This document shows positions 16,759-25,267 of a stretch of DNA of 64,000 nucleotides, piece after piece (the stretch's first letter is position 1; every line of letters starts with the position of its first letter). This DNA is from Pseudonocardia alaniniphila. Its GTDB lineage: Bacteria > Actinomycetota > Actinomycetes > Mycobacteriales > Pseudonocardiaceae. Both the position numbers and the translations under genes were made by a program. The notes beneath the pieces were generated by a model. It made no database searches, was not told where the DNA came from, and worked only from the letters and a program-made list of their open reading frames with translations. The DNA lies in assembly GCF_022524485.1 (NCBI RefSeq), contig NZ_JAKXMK010000015.1:1-64000 (forward strand). The letters run 5' to 3'.

Positions 16759-18080
16759 GCTCCGGCCTATCCGGGAGCGGCCGCGGTGGTGCCACCCGCG
16801 GCCAGATCCTCGCCTGGGGGTTCTGGGACTGGGGTTCCTCGGCGTACAACGCCGTGATCCTGACCTTCGTCTTCTCCGTGTACCTCACCGACTCGGTCGG
16901 GGCGGACCTCCCCGGCTCGGTCGACGCGAACAGCTGGCTCGGCTACTCGATCGGCGCCGCCGGGCTGCTCATCGCACTCATGGCCCCGGTGGTCGGGAGC
17001 CGCGCCGACAACGCCGGGCGCCGCAAGCTGTCGGTGGCGATCTGGACCGGACTGACGGTCGTGGCGGCGGCCGGACTCGTCCTCGTGCAGGACGACTACC
17101 ACTACCTGTGGCTGGGCTTGCTGCTGCTCGGGCTGTCGTCGATCTTCTTCGAGCTCGCCTCCGTGTCCTACAACGCCCTGCTCACCCAGGTCTCGACGCC
17201 CGCGACGATCGGCCGGGTGTCGGCCTTCGGCTGGGCGATGGGCTACTTCGGCGGAATCGTCCTGCTGCTGCTGGTCTACGTGGGATTCATCAGCGGCGAC
17301 GGCGGTGCGCTGGGCGTTCCCACCGAGAACGGGTTCAACATCCGGGTGGCCGCGCTCGTCGCGGCCGGTTGGTTCCTCGTCTTCGCGCTGCCGATGTTCC
17401 TGGTGGTGCCCGAGCTGCCACCGCGGTCCGGCCGGCGCAAGGCGCCCGGGATCGTCGGCTCCTACCGTGCGCTGTTCCATGATCTGCGCGCCCTCTACCG
17501 CAGCAGCCCGCACACCGTGTACTTCCTCGGCGCGAGTGCCTTGTTCCGTGACGGCCTCGCCGCGATCTTCACCTTCGGCGCGGTCCTGGCCGTCACCGTG
17601 TACGGGATCGGGGCAGGCGATGTGCTCATCTTCGGAATCGCGGCCAACGTCGTGTCGGCGATCGGGGCGCTCGCGGCGGGCCGGATCGACGACCGGGTCG
17701 GGCCGAAGGCGGTGATCGTCGGCTCGCTGGTGGGGATGCTGGTGGCCGGGGTGATCCTGCTGTTCGTGTCCGGCCCGACGATGTTCTGGATCTTCGGTTT
17801 GTTCCTCACGCTGTTCGTGGGGCCCGCGCAGTCCTCCTCACGCACCTTCCTCGCGCGCCTCGCCCCGGCAGGCCAGGAGGGCGAACTGTTCGGGCTCTAC
17901 GCCACCACTGGGCGTGCCGTGTCGTTCCTCTCTCCCACCCTCGTCGGCCTCTTCACGTACCTGTTCGGCTCGGACCGCGCCGGGATGCTCGGCATCCTGC
18001 TGGTGCTCGGCGCCGGCCTGCTGGCGTTGTGGCCGGTCCGCCCGCCAGCCCACGCGGCGGCGGAGACAGTGGAGGCGTGA
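16755..18080 (+). CDS. MFS transporter, UMF1 family
   Basis: 441 aa with 12 predicted helices. The N-terminal FWDWGSSAYNAVILTFVFSVYL is the UMF1 signature (F-x-D-W-A/G-x-S-x-Y), and GRIDDRVGPKAV is the MFS loop motif. GTG 16755 overlaps the GDPD stop. Substrate unknown; UMF1 proteins are broadly assigned as efflux permeases. Directly followed, through another GTGA overlap, by a damaged paralogue. Confidence 0.88.
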   Translation: MSSGLSGSGRGGATRGQILAWGFWDWGSSAYNAVILTFVFSVYLTDSVGADLPGSVDANSWLGYSIGAAGLLIALMAPVVGSRADNAGRRKLSVAIWTGLTVVAAAGLVLVQDDYHYLWLGLLLLGLSSIFFELASVSYNALLTQVSTPATIGRVSAFGWAMGYFGGIVLLLLVYVGFISGDGGALGVPTENGFNIRVAALVAAGWFLVFALPMFLVVPELPPRSGRRKAPGIVGSYRALFHDLRALYRSSPHTVYFLGASALFRDGLAAIFTFGAVLAVTVYGIGAGDVLIFGIAANVVSAIGALAAGRIDDRVGPKAVIVGSLVGMLVAGVILLFVSGPTMFWIFGLFLTLFVGPAQSSSRTFLARLAPAGQEGELFGLYATTGRAVSFLSPTLVGLFTYLFGSDRAGMLGILLVLGAGLLALWPVRPPAHAAAETVEA

Positions 18081-19067
18081 CCACACCGGAGGCACGCGAG
18101 CGCACGGGCTGGGTCTTCTACGACTGGGCCAACCAGGTCTTCCAGACCTCGGTGGTCACGGTGTTCCTGTCGCTCTACCTGACAGGGGTCGCGGAAGCCG
18201 CCGCGCGTGCGTCCGGGCAGCCCTGCACGGGACGCACCGCGCTCGTCGACTGCAACGTCTCGCTGTTCGGCCTCGATGTGGCCGCGGGCTCGGTCTACGG
18301 CTTCCTGATCTCGCTGGCCACGCTCCTGCAGGTGCTGGTGCTCCCGATCACCGGCGCGATCGCCGACCGCACGCAGGACAAGCGGCGGATGCTGGGGTTG
18401 TCGGCGTTCGTCGGGGCCGGCGCCACCGCGGCGCTGGCCCTCGTGGCCGGCACGAACTGGCAGCTCGGGTTCGTGCTGTTCCTCGTCGCGAACACGGCCT
18501 ACGGCGCATCGATCGTCGTGTACTACGCGTTCCTGCCCGAGCTCACCCGCCCCGACGAGCGCGACGCGCTGTCGGCCCGCGGCTGGGCGTTCGGCTACCT
18601 CGGGGGCGGCCTCGCCCTCCTCCTGCACCTCACGATCTACCTGGGCCACGATGCGATCCGCTCGGTTCGGCGCGAAGCGGACGGCGCTCGGCAGCCTCGT
18701 CGGGTGGACGGCCGTCGTGTGTTGCGCGTACGCCCTCACCCCGGGTGCGGTGGGTCCGTTCCTCGCGGTCGGCGTGGGGATCGGGGTGGTGCTGGGCGGC
18801 ACGCTCGCGCTCACCCGCTCGATGTTCAGCCAGCTCATCCCGCCCGGCAGGGAGGCCGAGTACTTCTCGCTCTACGAGATCGGCGAGAAGGGCACCTCGT
18901 GGTTGGGTCCGCTGCTCTTCGCCACGGTCGCCGACGTCACGGGGTCCTTCCGGCCCGCGATCGTCTCGCTCGTGGTGTTCTTCGTCGTGGGCGGAGCGGC
19001 CCTCGCCTTCGTGCCGATGAGACGGGCAATCAGGGCCGCCGGTAACGAGCAACCGCTCCGCGTGTGA
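18077..19067 (+). pseudogene. Broken second UMF1-family MFS transporter (internal deletion plus frameshift)
   Basis: The first ~195 codons (from GTG 18077) read as a UMF1 transporter (GWVFYDWANQVFQTS, then GWAFGYLGGGLALLLHLTIYLG). Near 18655-18660 this frame turns into Arg/Pro-rich nonsense. The C-terminal part (RFGAKRTALGSLVGW onward, ending ANEQPLRV-like at 19067) resumes in a different frame. Comparing with the intact paralogue, roughly 100-115 codons between helices 6 and 9 are missing, and the loss is not a multiple of three. Hence a pseudogene, unless it is an assembly error. N-terminal coupling to the intact MFS gene is preserved. Confidence 0.85.
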
Positions 19068-19083
19068 ACACCTCGTCAACACC

Positions 19084-19115
19084 GGTGACATAAGTCACAG
19101 TTGGCTGACACGTCA
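19084..19115. promoter_or_regulatory. Two adjacent palindromes, first of CRP/FNR shape
   Basis: GTGA at 19085-19088 and TCAC at 19095-19098 are separated by six bases, an exact CRP-type GTGA-N6-TCAC layout with outer bases also pairing (GGTGACATAAGTCACA). A second dyad TGAC-AC-GTCA lies at 19106-19115. GTCACAGT is repeated directly in both (19094 and 19112 regions). Upstream of rbpA and downstream of the MFS pseudogene; target gene presumed rbpA. Confidence 0.45.
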
Positions 19116-19223
19116 CAGTCGCGTGTGTAGCTGCACCCGATCGGGGACACTCACCGGTCGGGGCGTGAAACGTTTGGTGTCCGTCATACGACAACGACAC
19201 CTGACGGAACCGGCCCGATGGCG

Positions 19224-19250
19224 GGAACAGACGGCTGCTCCGCAGACGTT
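19224..19250 (+). promoter_or_regulatory. Candidate SigR-type promoter for rbpA
   Basis: GGAAC at 19224-19228 and GTT at 19248-19250, separated by 19 bases, fit the thiol-stress sigma factor pattern GGAAT-N18/19-GTT. In Streptomyces rbpA is a known SigR target, which supports the reading. It lies 59 bp upstream of the rbpA start. Confidence 0.5.
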
Positions 19251-19266
19251 ACACCCGGTGGATTCG

Positions 19267-19287
19267 CCCGAGGGAGCCTCCCTCGGG
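19267..19287 (+). other. Perfect hairpin in the rbpA leader
   Basis: Arms CCCGAGGGA (19267-19275) and TCCCTCGGG (19279-19287) around a 3-base loop, between the candidate promoter and the ribosome site (GGGAGGACG) of rbpA. May stabilise the leader or attenuate. Function unknown. Confidence 0.5.
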
Positions 19288-19308
19288 CCGTGAACGGGAG
19301 GACGACGC

Positions 19309-19653
19309 ATGGCCGACCGCGTGCTCCGTGGCAGCCGGCTCGGGGCTGTCAGCTACGAGACCGATCGCAACCACGACCTCGCACCGCGGCAGTCGATGCG
19401 CTACGCGTGCCCGCGGGGGCACGACTTCGAAGTGCCCTTTGCCAACGACGCGGAGGCGCCGGCGACATGGGAGTGCCGTCTGCACGGCAGCATTTCCCGG
19501 CTTGTCGACGGGAGCGAGCCCGAGCAGAAGAAGGTCAAGCCGCCACGTACCCACTGGGACATGCTTCTCGAGCGTCGCTCGGTGGCTGAACTGGAGGTGC
19601 TGCTCAACGAGCGGCTCGAACTTCTGGCCGAGCGCCGTCGCGAGATCGCCTGA
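19309..19653 (+). CDS. rbpA: RNA polymerase-binding protein RbpA
   Basis: 114 aa, full length and close to the mycobacterial protein. N-terminal tail ADRVLRGSRLGAVSYETDR, a zinc-ribbon-like core (YACPRGHDFEVPFANDAEAP, one Cys pair partly kept, MTB-like), and a C-terminal sigma-interacting domain (THWDMLLERRSVAELEVLLNERLELL). It binds RNA polymerase and the principal sigma factor, stabilising open complexes. Positioned convergent with the ppm1/lnt operon exactly as Rv2050/Rv2051c. A SigR-like promoter precedes it. Confidence 0.97.
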   Translation: MADRVLRGSRLGAVSYETDRNHDLAPRQSMRYACPRGHDFEVPFANDAEAPATWECRLHGSISRLVDGSEPEQKKVKPPRTHWDMLLERRSVAELEVLLNERLELLAERRREIA

Positions 19654-19663
19654 CGCAGTTCCT

Positions 19664-19701
19664 CGAGAGCCGGGTCGCCCGATCGGGTGGTCCGGCTCTC
19701 G
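19664..19701. terminator. Hairpin between convergent rbpA and phosphoribosyltransferase genes
   Basis: Perfect 10-bp arms CGAGAGCCGG (19664-19673) and CCGGCTCTCG (19692-19701), with an inner CCCG-AT-CGGG dyad. No T-tract. Ten bases after the rbpA stop, suitable as a shared terminator. Confidence 0.65.
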
Positions 19702-19743
19702 TGCGTCTGCGTGCAGGAGCCGGACGCTCCGGCCGCCCGACCG

Positions 19744-20244
19744 CTAGGAGTCGAGAACCTGAGCAGCGCCGCGCCGCACGACGGGCGGCTGCGTGGACCA
19801 CGGGAAGTTGATCCACCGGTTGGTGCGCCGCCACACGTACTCACACTGCACGCTGCTCTGCGGCTTCTCGTACACCACCGCACAGCGGACGTCGGCCACG
19901 TGGCCGACGCAGAAGTCGCGCACGAGCTTCAGCGTGGCGCCGGTGTCGGCGACGTCGTCGGCAACGAGCACCCGCGAGCCGGACAGGTCCACCACGTTGG
20001 GCACCGGCGGGAGCATGATCGGTACGGGCAGCCGCTCGTTGACTCCCGTGTAGAACTCGACGTTCGCCACATGCAGGTTCTTCACGTCGAGCGCGTAACC
20101 CAGCGAACCGGCGACGAACAGGCCGCCCCGCGCGATCGACAGGATGATGTCGGGCTCGTAGCCGTCGGCCGCGATCCGCTCGGCGAGCTCACGCGCCGCC
20201 GTGCCGAACTGCTCCCAGCTCAGTTCCTCGCGGGCGTCGGTCAT
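19744..20244 (-). CDS. Phosphoribosyltransferase-family protein (Gpt-like)
   Basis: 166 aa. The PRPP-binding loop VLVADDVADTGATLKLV is at about 100-116 and the hood-like IILSIARGGLFVAGSLGYAL precedes it. The length and motif order match bacterial xanthine/hypoxanthine-type phosphoribosyltransferases, so purine-base salvage is likely, although substrate choice cannot be set from the motif. Start ATG 20244 overlaps the ppm1 stop by ATGA; last gene of the lnt - ppm1 operon. Confidence 0.85.
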   Translation of the reverse strand: MTDAREELSWEQFGTAARELAERIAADGYEPDIILSIARGGLFVAGSLGYALDVKNLHVANVEFYTGVNERLPVPIMLPPVPNVVDLSGSRVLVADDVADTGATLKLVRDFCVGHVADVRCAVVYEKPQSSVQCEYVWRRTNRWINFPWSTQPPVVRRGAAQVLDS

Positions 20245-21011
20245 GCACGCACCGGGCCGCCGGACACCGCGTCGTCGCGGCCGTGCGAGCGGCGCAGCAC
20301 CCGGGAGGTGCCCCAGCACATCACGCGCCAGAAGGCCTCGGCGACGATCGCCCCGCTCATCTTCGACCTGCCGCGCTCCCGCTCGGTGAACGTGATCGGG
20401 ACCTCGCGCACCCGGAAGCCGGCCTGCACGGCCCGCCACGCCATGTCGATCTGGAAGCAGTAGCCCTGCGACGAGACCTCGTCGAGGTCGAGCTCTTCCA
20501 GCACCTGCCGGCGAAACGCCCGGTAGCCCGCGGTGATGTCCTTGATCGGCACACCGAGCGCGATGCGGGAGTACAGGTTGCCGCCCCGGGAGATCAGCTC
20601 ACGATGCATGGGCCAGTTGCGCACCACGCCGCCGGGCACGTACCGCGAGCCGATCACGACGTCGGCGTCGTCGAGGGCCGCGAGGAGGGCGGGCAGGTCC
20701 TCTGGCGGGTGGGAACCGTCGGCGTCCATCTCGACGACGAACTGGTACTCGCCGCGCAGGGCGGCGGCGAACCCGGCGAGGTAGGCGGCGCCGAGCCCGG
20801 CCTTGCCTGCGCGGTGAAGAACGGAGATCCGCGGGTCGGCGGCGGCCAGAGCGTCGGCGAGCTCACCGGTGCCGTCCGGGCTCGCGTCGTCCACGATCAG
20901 GACGTCGGCCGTGGGAACCGCGGCGTGCAGGCGGGACAGCACCGGTTCCAGGTTGTCCCGCTCCTCGTAGGTCGGGATCACCACCAGCACTGGAACCGTG
21001 GGCTCAACCAT
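20241..21011 (-). CDS. ppm1: Polyprenol monophosphomannose synthase
   Basis: 256-residue GT2 glycosyltransferase. VVIPTYEERDNL opens the domain, VLIVDDASPDGTG and FVVEMDADGSHPPEDL give the DxD metal site, and FTERERGRSKM is the typical end. It transfers mannose from GDP-mannose to polyprenyl phosphate, the donor for lipoglycan and glycoprotein mannosylation. There is no membrane domain of its own; in M. tuberculosis this domain is fused to Lnt, here the two genes overlap by eight bases (ATG 21011, lnt stop at 21004). Confidence 0.93.
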   Translation of the reverse strand: MVEPTVPVLVVIPTYEERDNLEPVLSRLHAAVPTADVLIVDDASPDGTGELADALAAADPRISVLHRAGKAGLGAAYLAGFAAALRGEYQFVVEMDADGSHPPEDLPALLAALDDADVVIGSRYVPGGVVRNWPMHRELISRGGNLYSRIALGVPIKDITAGYRAFRRQVLEELDLDEVSSQGYCFQIDMAWRAVQAGFRVREVPITFTERERGRSKMSGAIVAEAFWRVMCWGTSRVLRRSHGRDDAVSGGPVRA

Positions 21012-22635
21012 CGTCGTCCTTCCCCACACGCGTGCCCGTGCGACGCCGGGCCACAACCCCGACGCCGACCGCCACCACTCCCAACGCGACCAGAACCCAT
21101 TCGGGTACGGCGCCCAACCGAGTGGCCAGCGTAGTGGTGTCCTTGAGAGTGGTTCGATCCACCAGGACATCGGGCGTGAACTCGCGGGTGCTGGCGGTGA
21201 CGGTGCCGTCCGGCGTCACTGTTGCGCTGACGCCGCTCGTGGTCGCCACGATCACCGGCCGGTCGTGCTCGACAGCCCGGACCCGCGACATCGCGAGCTG
21301 CTGGTAGGTCATCTCCGAGAACCCGAATGTGGCGTTGTTGCTCGGCACGGCGAGCACGGTGGCTCCGGCCTCGACGCTCTGCTCGACCAGGTCGTCGAAC
21401 GCGATCTCCCAGCAGATGGCGATCCCGACCCGGACGCCCGCCATGTCCACCGCGCCGGTGCCGGGGCCGGGCACGAAGTACCCCGCCCGGTCGACGTAGG
21501 ACGAGAAGTGCTGGAAGAAGCTGCGCCACGGCATGTACTCACCGAAGGGCTGCAGCCTGCGCTTGTCGTTGCGCTCGACGACCCCGACCCCCGGTTGCCA
21601 TACGAGGGCGGAGTTGGTGGTGGTGCGGCCGTCGGGGTTGCGGAGCACGGCACCGACCAGGATCGGGACGTTGATGGCGCGTGCGGCGCGGTCGATCTGC
21701 GCGGCCGCATCGGGGTTCTGCAGCGGGTCGATGTCGCTGGAGTTCTCCGGCCAGATCACGAGGTCCGGCTTCGGCCGCTTCCCCGCCGCGACGTCGGCCG
21801 CCAGTTGCTCGGTGACGCGGACGTGGTTGTCGAGCACGGCACGGCGCTGGGCGTTGAAGTCCAGGCCCAGGCGCGGCACGTTGCCCTGCACGGCGGCGAT
21901 GGTGACGGTGCGGTCGGGCGCGCCGGGGGTGGCGGGTACGAGCGCGGCCAGCGGGCCTGCCACCAGCGTCAGCACCAGGATGACGGCGGGCGTGGCCAGC
22001 GCGGCGGGGCGGCGCCGGAGGATGCCGGGATCCCGGACGATCCGGCGCACCACCTCGCCGAGCGCCAGCCCGGCCAGCACCGTGGCGAACGACAGCAGCG
22101 GCTCACCGCCGATCGACGCCAGCGGCAGCAGGAGTCCGTCGGGCTGGCCGAACCCGACACGACCCCACGGAAGGCCGCCGAACGGCACCCGCGCCCGCAG
22201 CGCCTCGCCGGCGATCCACACCGCGGCGGCCCAGATCGGCGCGGCGGGTAGCCGGGACACCAGCGACATTCCCGCGCCGGCCAGACCGAAGAACAGCGCC
22301 TCGAACACGCACAGCGCCACCCAGGGCACCGGGCCGACGAGCGAGCCGATCCAGACCAGCAGCGGGAGCAGGAACGCGAGCCCGAACAGGTAGCCCCAGC
22401 CGAACCCGGCCCGCACGCCACGGCCGCGCAGAGCCGACCAGAGCAGCGCGAACGCCGGCAGCGCCAGCCACCACAGGGTGCGGGGCGGGAAACTCAGGTA
22501 CAGCAGCAGACCGCCACCGGCCGCCGCCACGAACCGCGCGGCGAAAGCGGACCAGGCGCGGCGACGCCACCGGGCGGGAGGAGGCGGACCGGGCTCGGAC
22601 GACTCCGACGCGACGGTGGTGGTGGGTACGGCCAC
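21004..22635 (-). CDS. lnt: Apolipoprotein N-acyltransferase
   Basis: 543 aa integral membrane enzyme that N-acylates the lipoprotein Cys. About seven hydrophobic segments occupy residues 30-235, followed by a carbon-nitrogen hydrolase domain with the catalytic triad Glu297 (WPEN), Lys358 (RNDKRRLQPFGEYMPW) and Cys408 (ICWE). A last helix is near 515-535. Overlaps ppm1 by eight bases and is the first gene of the operon, reproducing the gene order of the M. tuberculosis Ppm1 fusion protein but split. Confidence 0.95.
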   Translation of the reverse strand: MAVPTTTVASESSEPGPPPPARWRRRAWSAFAARFVAAAGGGLLLYLSFPPRTLWWLALPAFALLWSALRGRGVRAGFGWGYLFGLAFLLPLLVWIGSLVGPVPWVALCVFEALFFGLAGAGMSLVSRLPAAPIWAAAVWIAGEALRARVPFGGLPWGRVGFGQPDGLLLPLASIGGEPLLSFATVLAGLALGEVVRRIVRDPGILRRRPAALATPAVILVLTLVAGPLAALVPATPGAPDRTVTIAAVQGNVPRLGLDFNAQRRAVLDNHVRVTEQLAADVAAGKRPKPDLVIWPENSSDIDPLQNPDAAAQIDRAARAINVPILVGAVLRNPDGRTTTNSALVWQPGVGVVERNDKRRLQPFGEYMPWRSFFQHFSSYVDRAGYFVPGPGTGAVDMAGVRVGIAICWEIAFDDLVEQSVEAGATVLAVPSNNATFGFSEMTYQQLAMSRVRAVEHDRPVIVATTSGVSATVTPDGTVTASTREFTPDVLVDRTTLKDTTTLATRLGAVPEWVLVALGVVAVGVGVVARRRTGTRVGKDDDG

Positions 22636-22766
22636 GGGAGCAGAGCCTACGGCGCGGATGTATGACGGCCGTGACCAGCGGCACCCGGAACCGGCCGCCG
22701 GCTGCGGAATCTCCCCGAACCGGCACGCGGGCCGCCGCGTTCGTCGCCGATGTCGGATCTACCCGG

Positions 22767-23579
22767 TCAGGCAGGCACGGGAGCGAGCAGGTGCACGTTG
22801 CCGAGCGCGTCCAGCAGACCTGGCTTTCCGCTGCGGCGGTACCACTCGTAGCCGTAGGCGGCGGCGAAACCCGCGGCCGGGACCTCGTCGGGTGCGATCT
22901 GGGAGGCGTGCGCGATCATCGCCTCCCGCTTGGCCGTCAGGTGCTCGCCGGAACCGGACACCGCGAGGCCGATCTCTGCGGTCGCCCGGCCGAAGGGCAC
23001 CGCGGCCGCGCGCGCGGCTCCGTGCACCAGGTGGCCGTCTCTCGCCGTCACGTGCAGGTGCTCCCTGTCGACGGTCATCCGGTAGGCGCTCGCCTGCACC
23101 ATCTCGGCCGCCGTGGCTCCGATCCGGAACACCGCCCGGTGGTCGGGGTGGCCGTAGATGCCGTGCTCGTCGTCGTGGACGACGGTGCCGGCGCCCTCGT
23201 CGTCGGCGATCTCGGCGACGTGGCGCGCCAGTTGCAGCGGGTCGGCCGCGGCGAGCGCGCGTGCGTGCTCGCCTGCCGTCCACCCGGGGAGCCCCGAGTC
23301 GCGCTTGCCGAGCAGGACCAGGCGGGACACTCCGAGCAGCTCGGCTGCCCGTTCGAGCTCGGCCACGCGGCGCTCGGGGATCGTCTCGCCGGGCCGCAGC
23401 GGCAGGCGGGAGCTGCCGAGCTCGCCTGCGGTGGCGACGACCAGCACGGTGCGCGCACCGGCCTCGGCCAGGCGGCGGAGCGTGATGCCGGTGAAGATCG
23501 CCTCGTCGTCGGGGTGGGCGTGCAGCACGAGGACGGTGTGGCCACGCAGATCGGGGGAAGCGGTCACGTTCGTGATCAC
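22767..23579 (-). CDS. PIG-L/LmbE-family deacetylase (MshB/Mca superfamily)
   Basis: 270 aa. AHPDDEAIFTG (about 21-31) supplies the zinc ligands and catalytic Asp, and GHPDHRAVF the third His. The superfamily removes acetyl groups from N-acetylglucosamine conjugates and includes mycothiol enzymes MshB and Mca; this sequence differs from both enough that I do not name it. GTG 23579 has no ribosome site but is preceded by a hairpin and a polycysteine mini-ORF, so translation is probably coupled. The second in-frame GTG (residue 5) is possible. Co-directional with the amidohydrolase. Confidence 0.85.
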   Translation of the reverse strand: MITNVTASPDLRGHTVLVLHAHPDDEAIFTGITLRRLAEAGARTVLVVATAGELGSSRLPLRPGETIPERRVAELERAAELLGVSRLVLLGKRDSGLPGWTAGEHARALAAADPLQLARHVAEIADDEGAGTVVHDDEHGIYGHPDHRAVFRIGATAAEMVQASAYRMTVDREHLHVTARDGHLVHGAARAAAVPFGRATAEIGLAVSGSGEHLTAKREAMIAHASQIAPDEVPAAGFAAAYGYEWYRRSGKPGLLDALGNVHLLAPVPA

Positions 23580-23589
23580 AGACTGTGCG

Positions 23590-23605
23590 GGCCGCGATGG
23601 CGGCC
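23590..23605 (-). other. Hairpin just upstream of the PIG-L start
   Basis: GGCCGC and GCGGCC pair around a four-base loop, ending 11 bp upstream of the PIG-L GTG codon and downstream of the polycysteine ORF stop. Positioned where an anti-ribosome-site or attenuator stem would lie. Confidence 0.4.
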
Positions 23606-23627
23606 GGACGGACGGGAGCGGGGGTGG

Positions 23628-23705
23628 TCAGCTGCGACAGCGACAGCAGCGACAACACCCCGGACAGCAGCGGGACACACCCGCGAAGCCCGTCCGGTCC
23701 GTCAT
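23628..23705 (-). CDS. Polycysteine mini-ORF (25 aa), likely leader peptide
   Basis: ATG 23705 overlaps the amidohydrolase stop (ATGA) and the frame ends 48 bases upstream of the PIG-L start. The product has Cys at 13, 14, 17, 18, 20, 21 and 23, interleaved with Arg, Pro and Gly. Such Cys-rich short ORFs upstream of thiol-metabolism genes act as cysteine-responsive attenuators in mycobacteria (established for that genus). Here the downstream PIG-L family includes mycothiol enzymes, which makes the same role attractive. Alternatives: a metal-binding micro-protein, or chance in GC-rich repeats (CAGCGACAGC-like repetition is visible). Confidence 0.5.
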   Translation of the reverse strand: MTDRTGFAGVSRCCPGCCRCCRCRS

Positions 23706-25246
23706 GACGCGAATGGTCCCACACCAGGAAGCGCGTCGTGCAGCACCACCCCCCTGTGAGCGGTGCGCAGGCAGCGCGGCGGCCGCGTGTGATCGACGGC
23801 GTCGGGGCCCGCGTCCCAGACGGTGTAGGACGCCGGGGCGCCGGGCACCAGCCTGCCGGAGAGCGGGGACACCTCGCCGGCAGCGCGGTACCCGCCGGCA
23901 GTGTGCGCCGCCAGCGCCTCGGACAGCCGCAGCCCCGAGCCGGCGGTGTGGTGGCGGACCGCGGCGTGCACGGCCGCCCATGGGCCCAGCGGCGTGACGG
24001 GCGAGTCGGACCCGAACGCCAGCGCGACCCCTGCGTCCCGGAGCGCGGCGAAGGGGTTCATCCCGGCCGCCCGGTCCGAGCCGAGCCGCTCGGCGTACAT
24101 CCCGGCGGCGCCGCCCCAGAGGGCGTCGAACATCGGCTGCACGCTGGCGACGACGCCCAGCTCGGCCAGCCGCCGCGCCTGCTCGGGATCGACCATCTCG
24201 AGGTGCTCGACGCGATGGACGGCCGCCCGCAGGGCCTCGACCGATGTGGCCGCAGCGGCGGCGTCGAGCCCGGCCAGGAGCAGGTCGGTGGCGGCGTCGC
24301 CGATCACGTGGAAACCGGCCTGCGCTCCGGCGCCGGTGCAGGCCGTGACGTGCGCGGCGACGGCGTCGGCGTCCAGGTAGCGGTTGCCGGTGCATCCCGC
24401 AGCATCGACGTAGGGGGCCCGCAGCGCGGCGGTGCGTGACCCGATCGAGCCGTCGACGAACAGGTCCCCGGCCAGGCCGTGCGCGCCGGTGGCGGCGAGC
24501 AGCTCACGGGCCTCCGCAGCCGTGGTCACCGCCTCACCCCAGTAGCCGACCACCTCGGGGCCCGGACGACCGACCAGTTCGGCCAGGTCGTCGGCGGAGG
24601 AGATGTCGGGCCCGGCGCACTCGTGGACCACGGCGATGCCCCGGGCGGCGGCCGCGGCGAGGAAGGCGGTCTGGGCCGCGGCTCGGCCCGTGCTGTCCAC
24701 CGCGGCCAGCGCCGCCCGCCTGGCGTGGTGGTGCGCGTCGGCGGACAGCGGCCCGTCGGACCAGCCCGCCGCGCCGACGGCGGTAGGGGCCCGGTCGAGC
24801 AGCGCCGAGGACACGAGCGCCGAGTGCACGTCGATCCGGCTCAGGTACACGGGGGCACCCGCGGCGGCCCGGTCGAGCGCGGCGCGGGTGGGCAGCGGGC
24901 CCGCCCAGAGCTGGTCCTCCCAGCCGTGGCCCCAGACCAGCGCGCCCGGGCGCTCGGCCGCGCGGGCGGCCACCGCCGCGAGCAGCGCGTCGGGCGACGC
25001 GCAGCCGGTGAGGTCGACGCCGTCGACGAGCAGGCCGGTGGCCGTGGCGTGGACGTGGGCGTCGACGAACGCCGGGGCGATCACCGCGCCGTCCAGTTCG
25101 AGCACGGTGGCGCCCGGCGCCCGCTCCCGGGCCTGGGCGGCCGTGCCGACGAAGCTGATGCGGTCGCCGTCCATCTCGACAGCCTCGGGGTCCCCCCGGC
25201 CGCCCGGGTCGAGGACCCGGGCGCCGAGCAGCAGGCTGCGGGTCAC
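23702..25246 (-). CDS. Amidohydrolase-family protein (YtcJ-like)
   Basis: 514 aa. Metal-site motifs of the superfamily: DAHVHA (HxH) near residue 63, later FHVIGDAA and HRVEHLEM, and FGSDSPV with the catalytic Asp. The length and motif set match YtcJ/exoenzyme-regulator-type amidohydrolases. No signal peptide. Its stop overlaps the polycysteine ORF. Follows the pspC gene by 21 bp. Substrate unknown. Confidence 0.88.
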   Translation of the reverse strand: MTRSLLLGARVLDPGGRGDPEAVEMDGDRISFVGTAAQARERAPGATVLELDGAVIAPAFVDAHVHATATGLLVDGVDLTGCASPDALLAAVAARAAERPGALVWGHGWEDQLWAGPLPTRAALDRAAAGAPVYLSRIDVHSALVSSALLDRAPTAVGAAGWSDGPLSADAHHHARRAALAAVDSTGRAAAQTAFLAAAAARGIAVVHECAGPDISSADDLAELVGRPGPEVVGYWGEAVTTAAEARELLAATGAHGLAGDLFVDGSIGSRTAALRAPYVDAAGCTGNRYLDADAVAAHVTACTGAGAQAGFHVIGDAATDLLLAGLDAAAAATSVEALRAAVHRVEHLEMVDPEQARRLAELGVVASVQPMFDALWGGAAGMYAERLGSDRAAGMNPFAALRDAGVALAFGSDSPVTPLGPWAAVHAAVRHHTAGSGLRLSEALAAHTAGGYRAAGEVSPLSGRLVPGAPASYTVWDAGPDAVDHTRPPRCLRTAHRGVVLHDALPGVGPFAS

Positions 25247-25267
25247 CGGGCCTGTCTACCGCACCGA

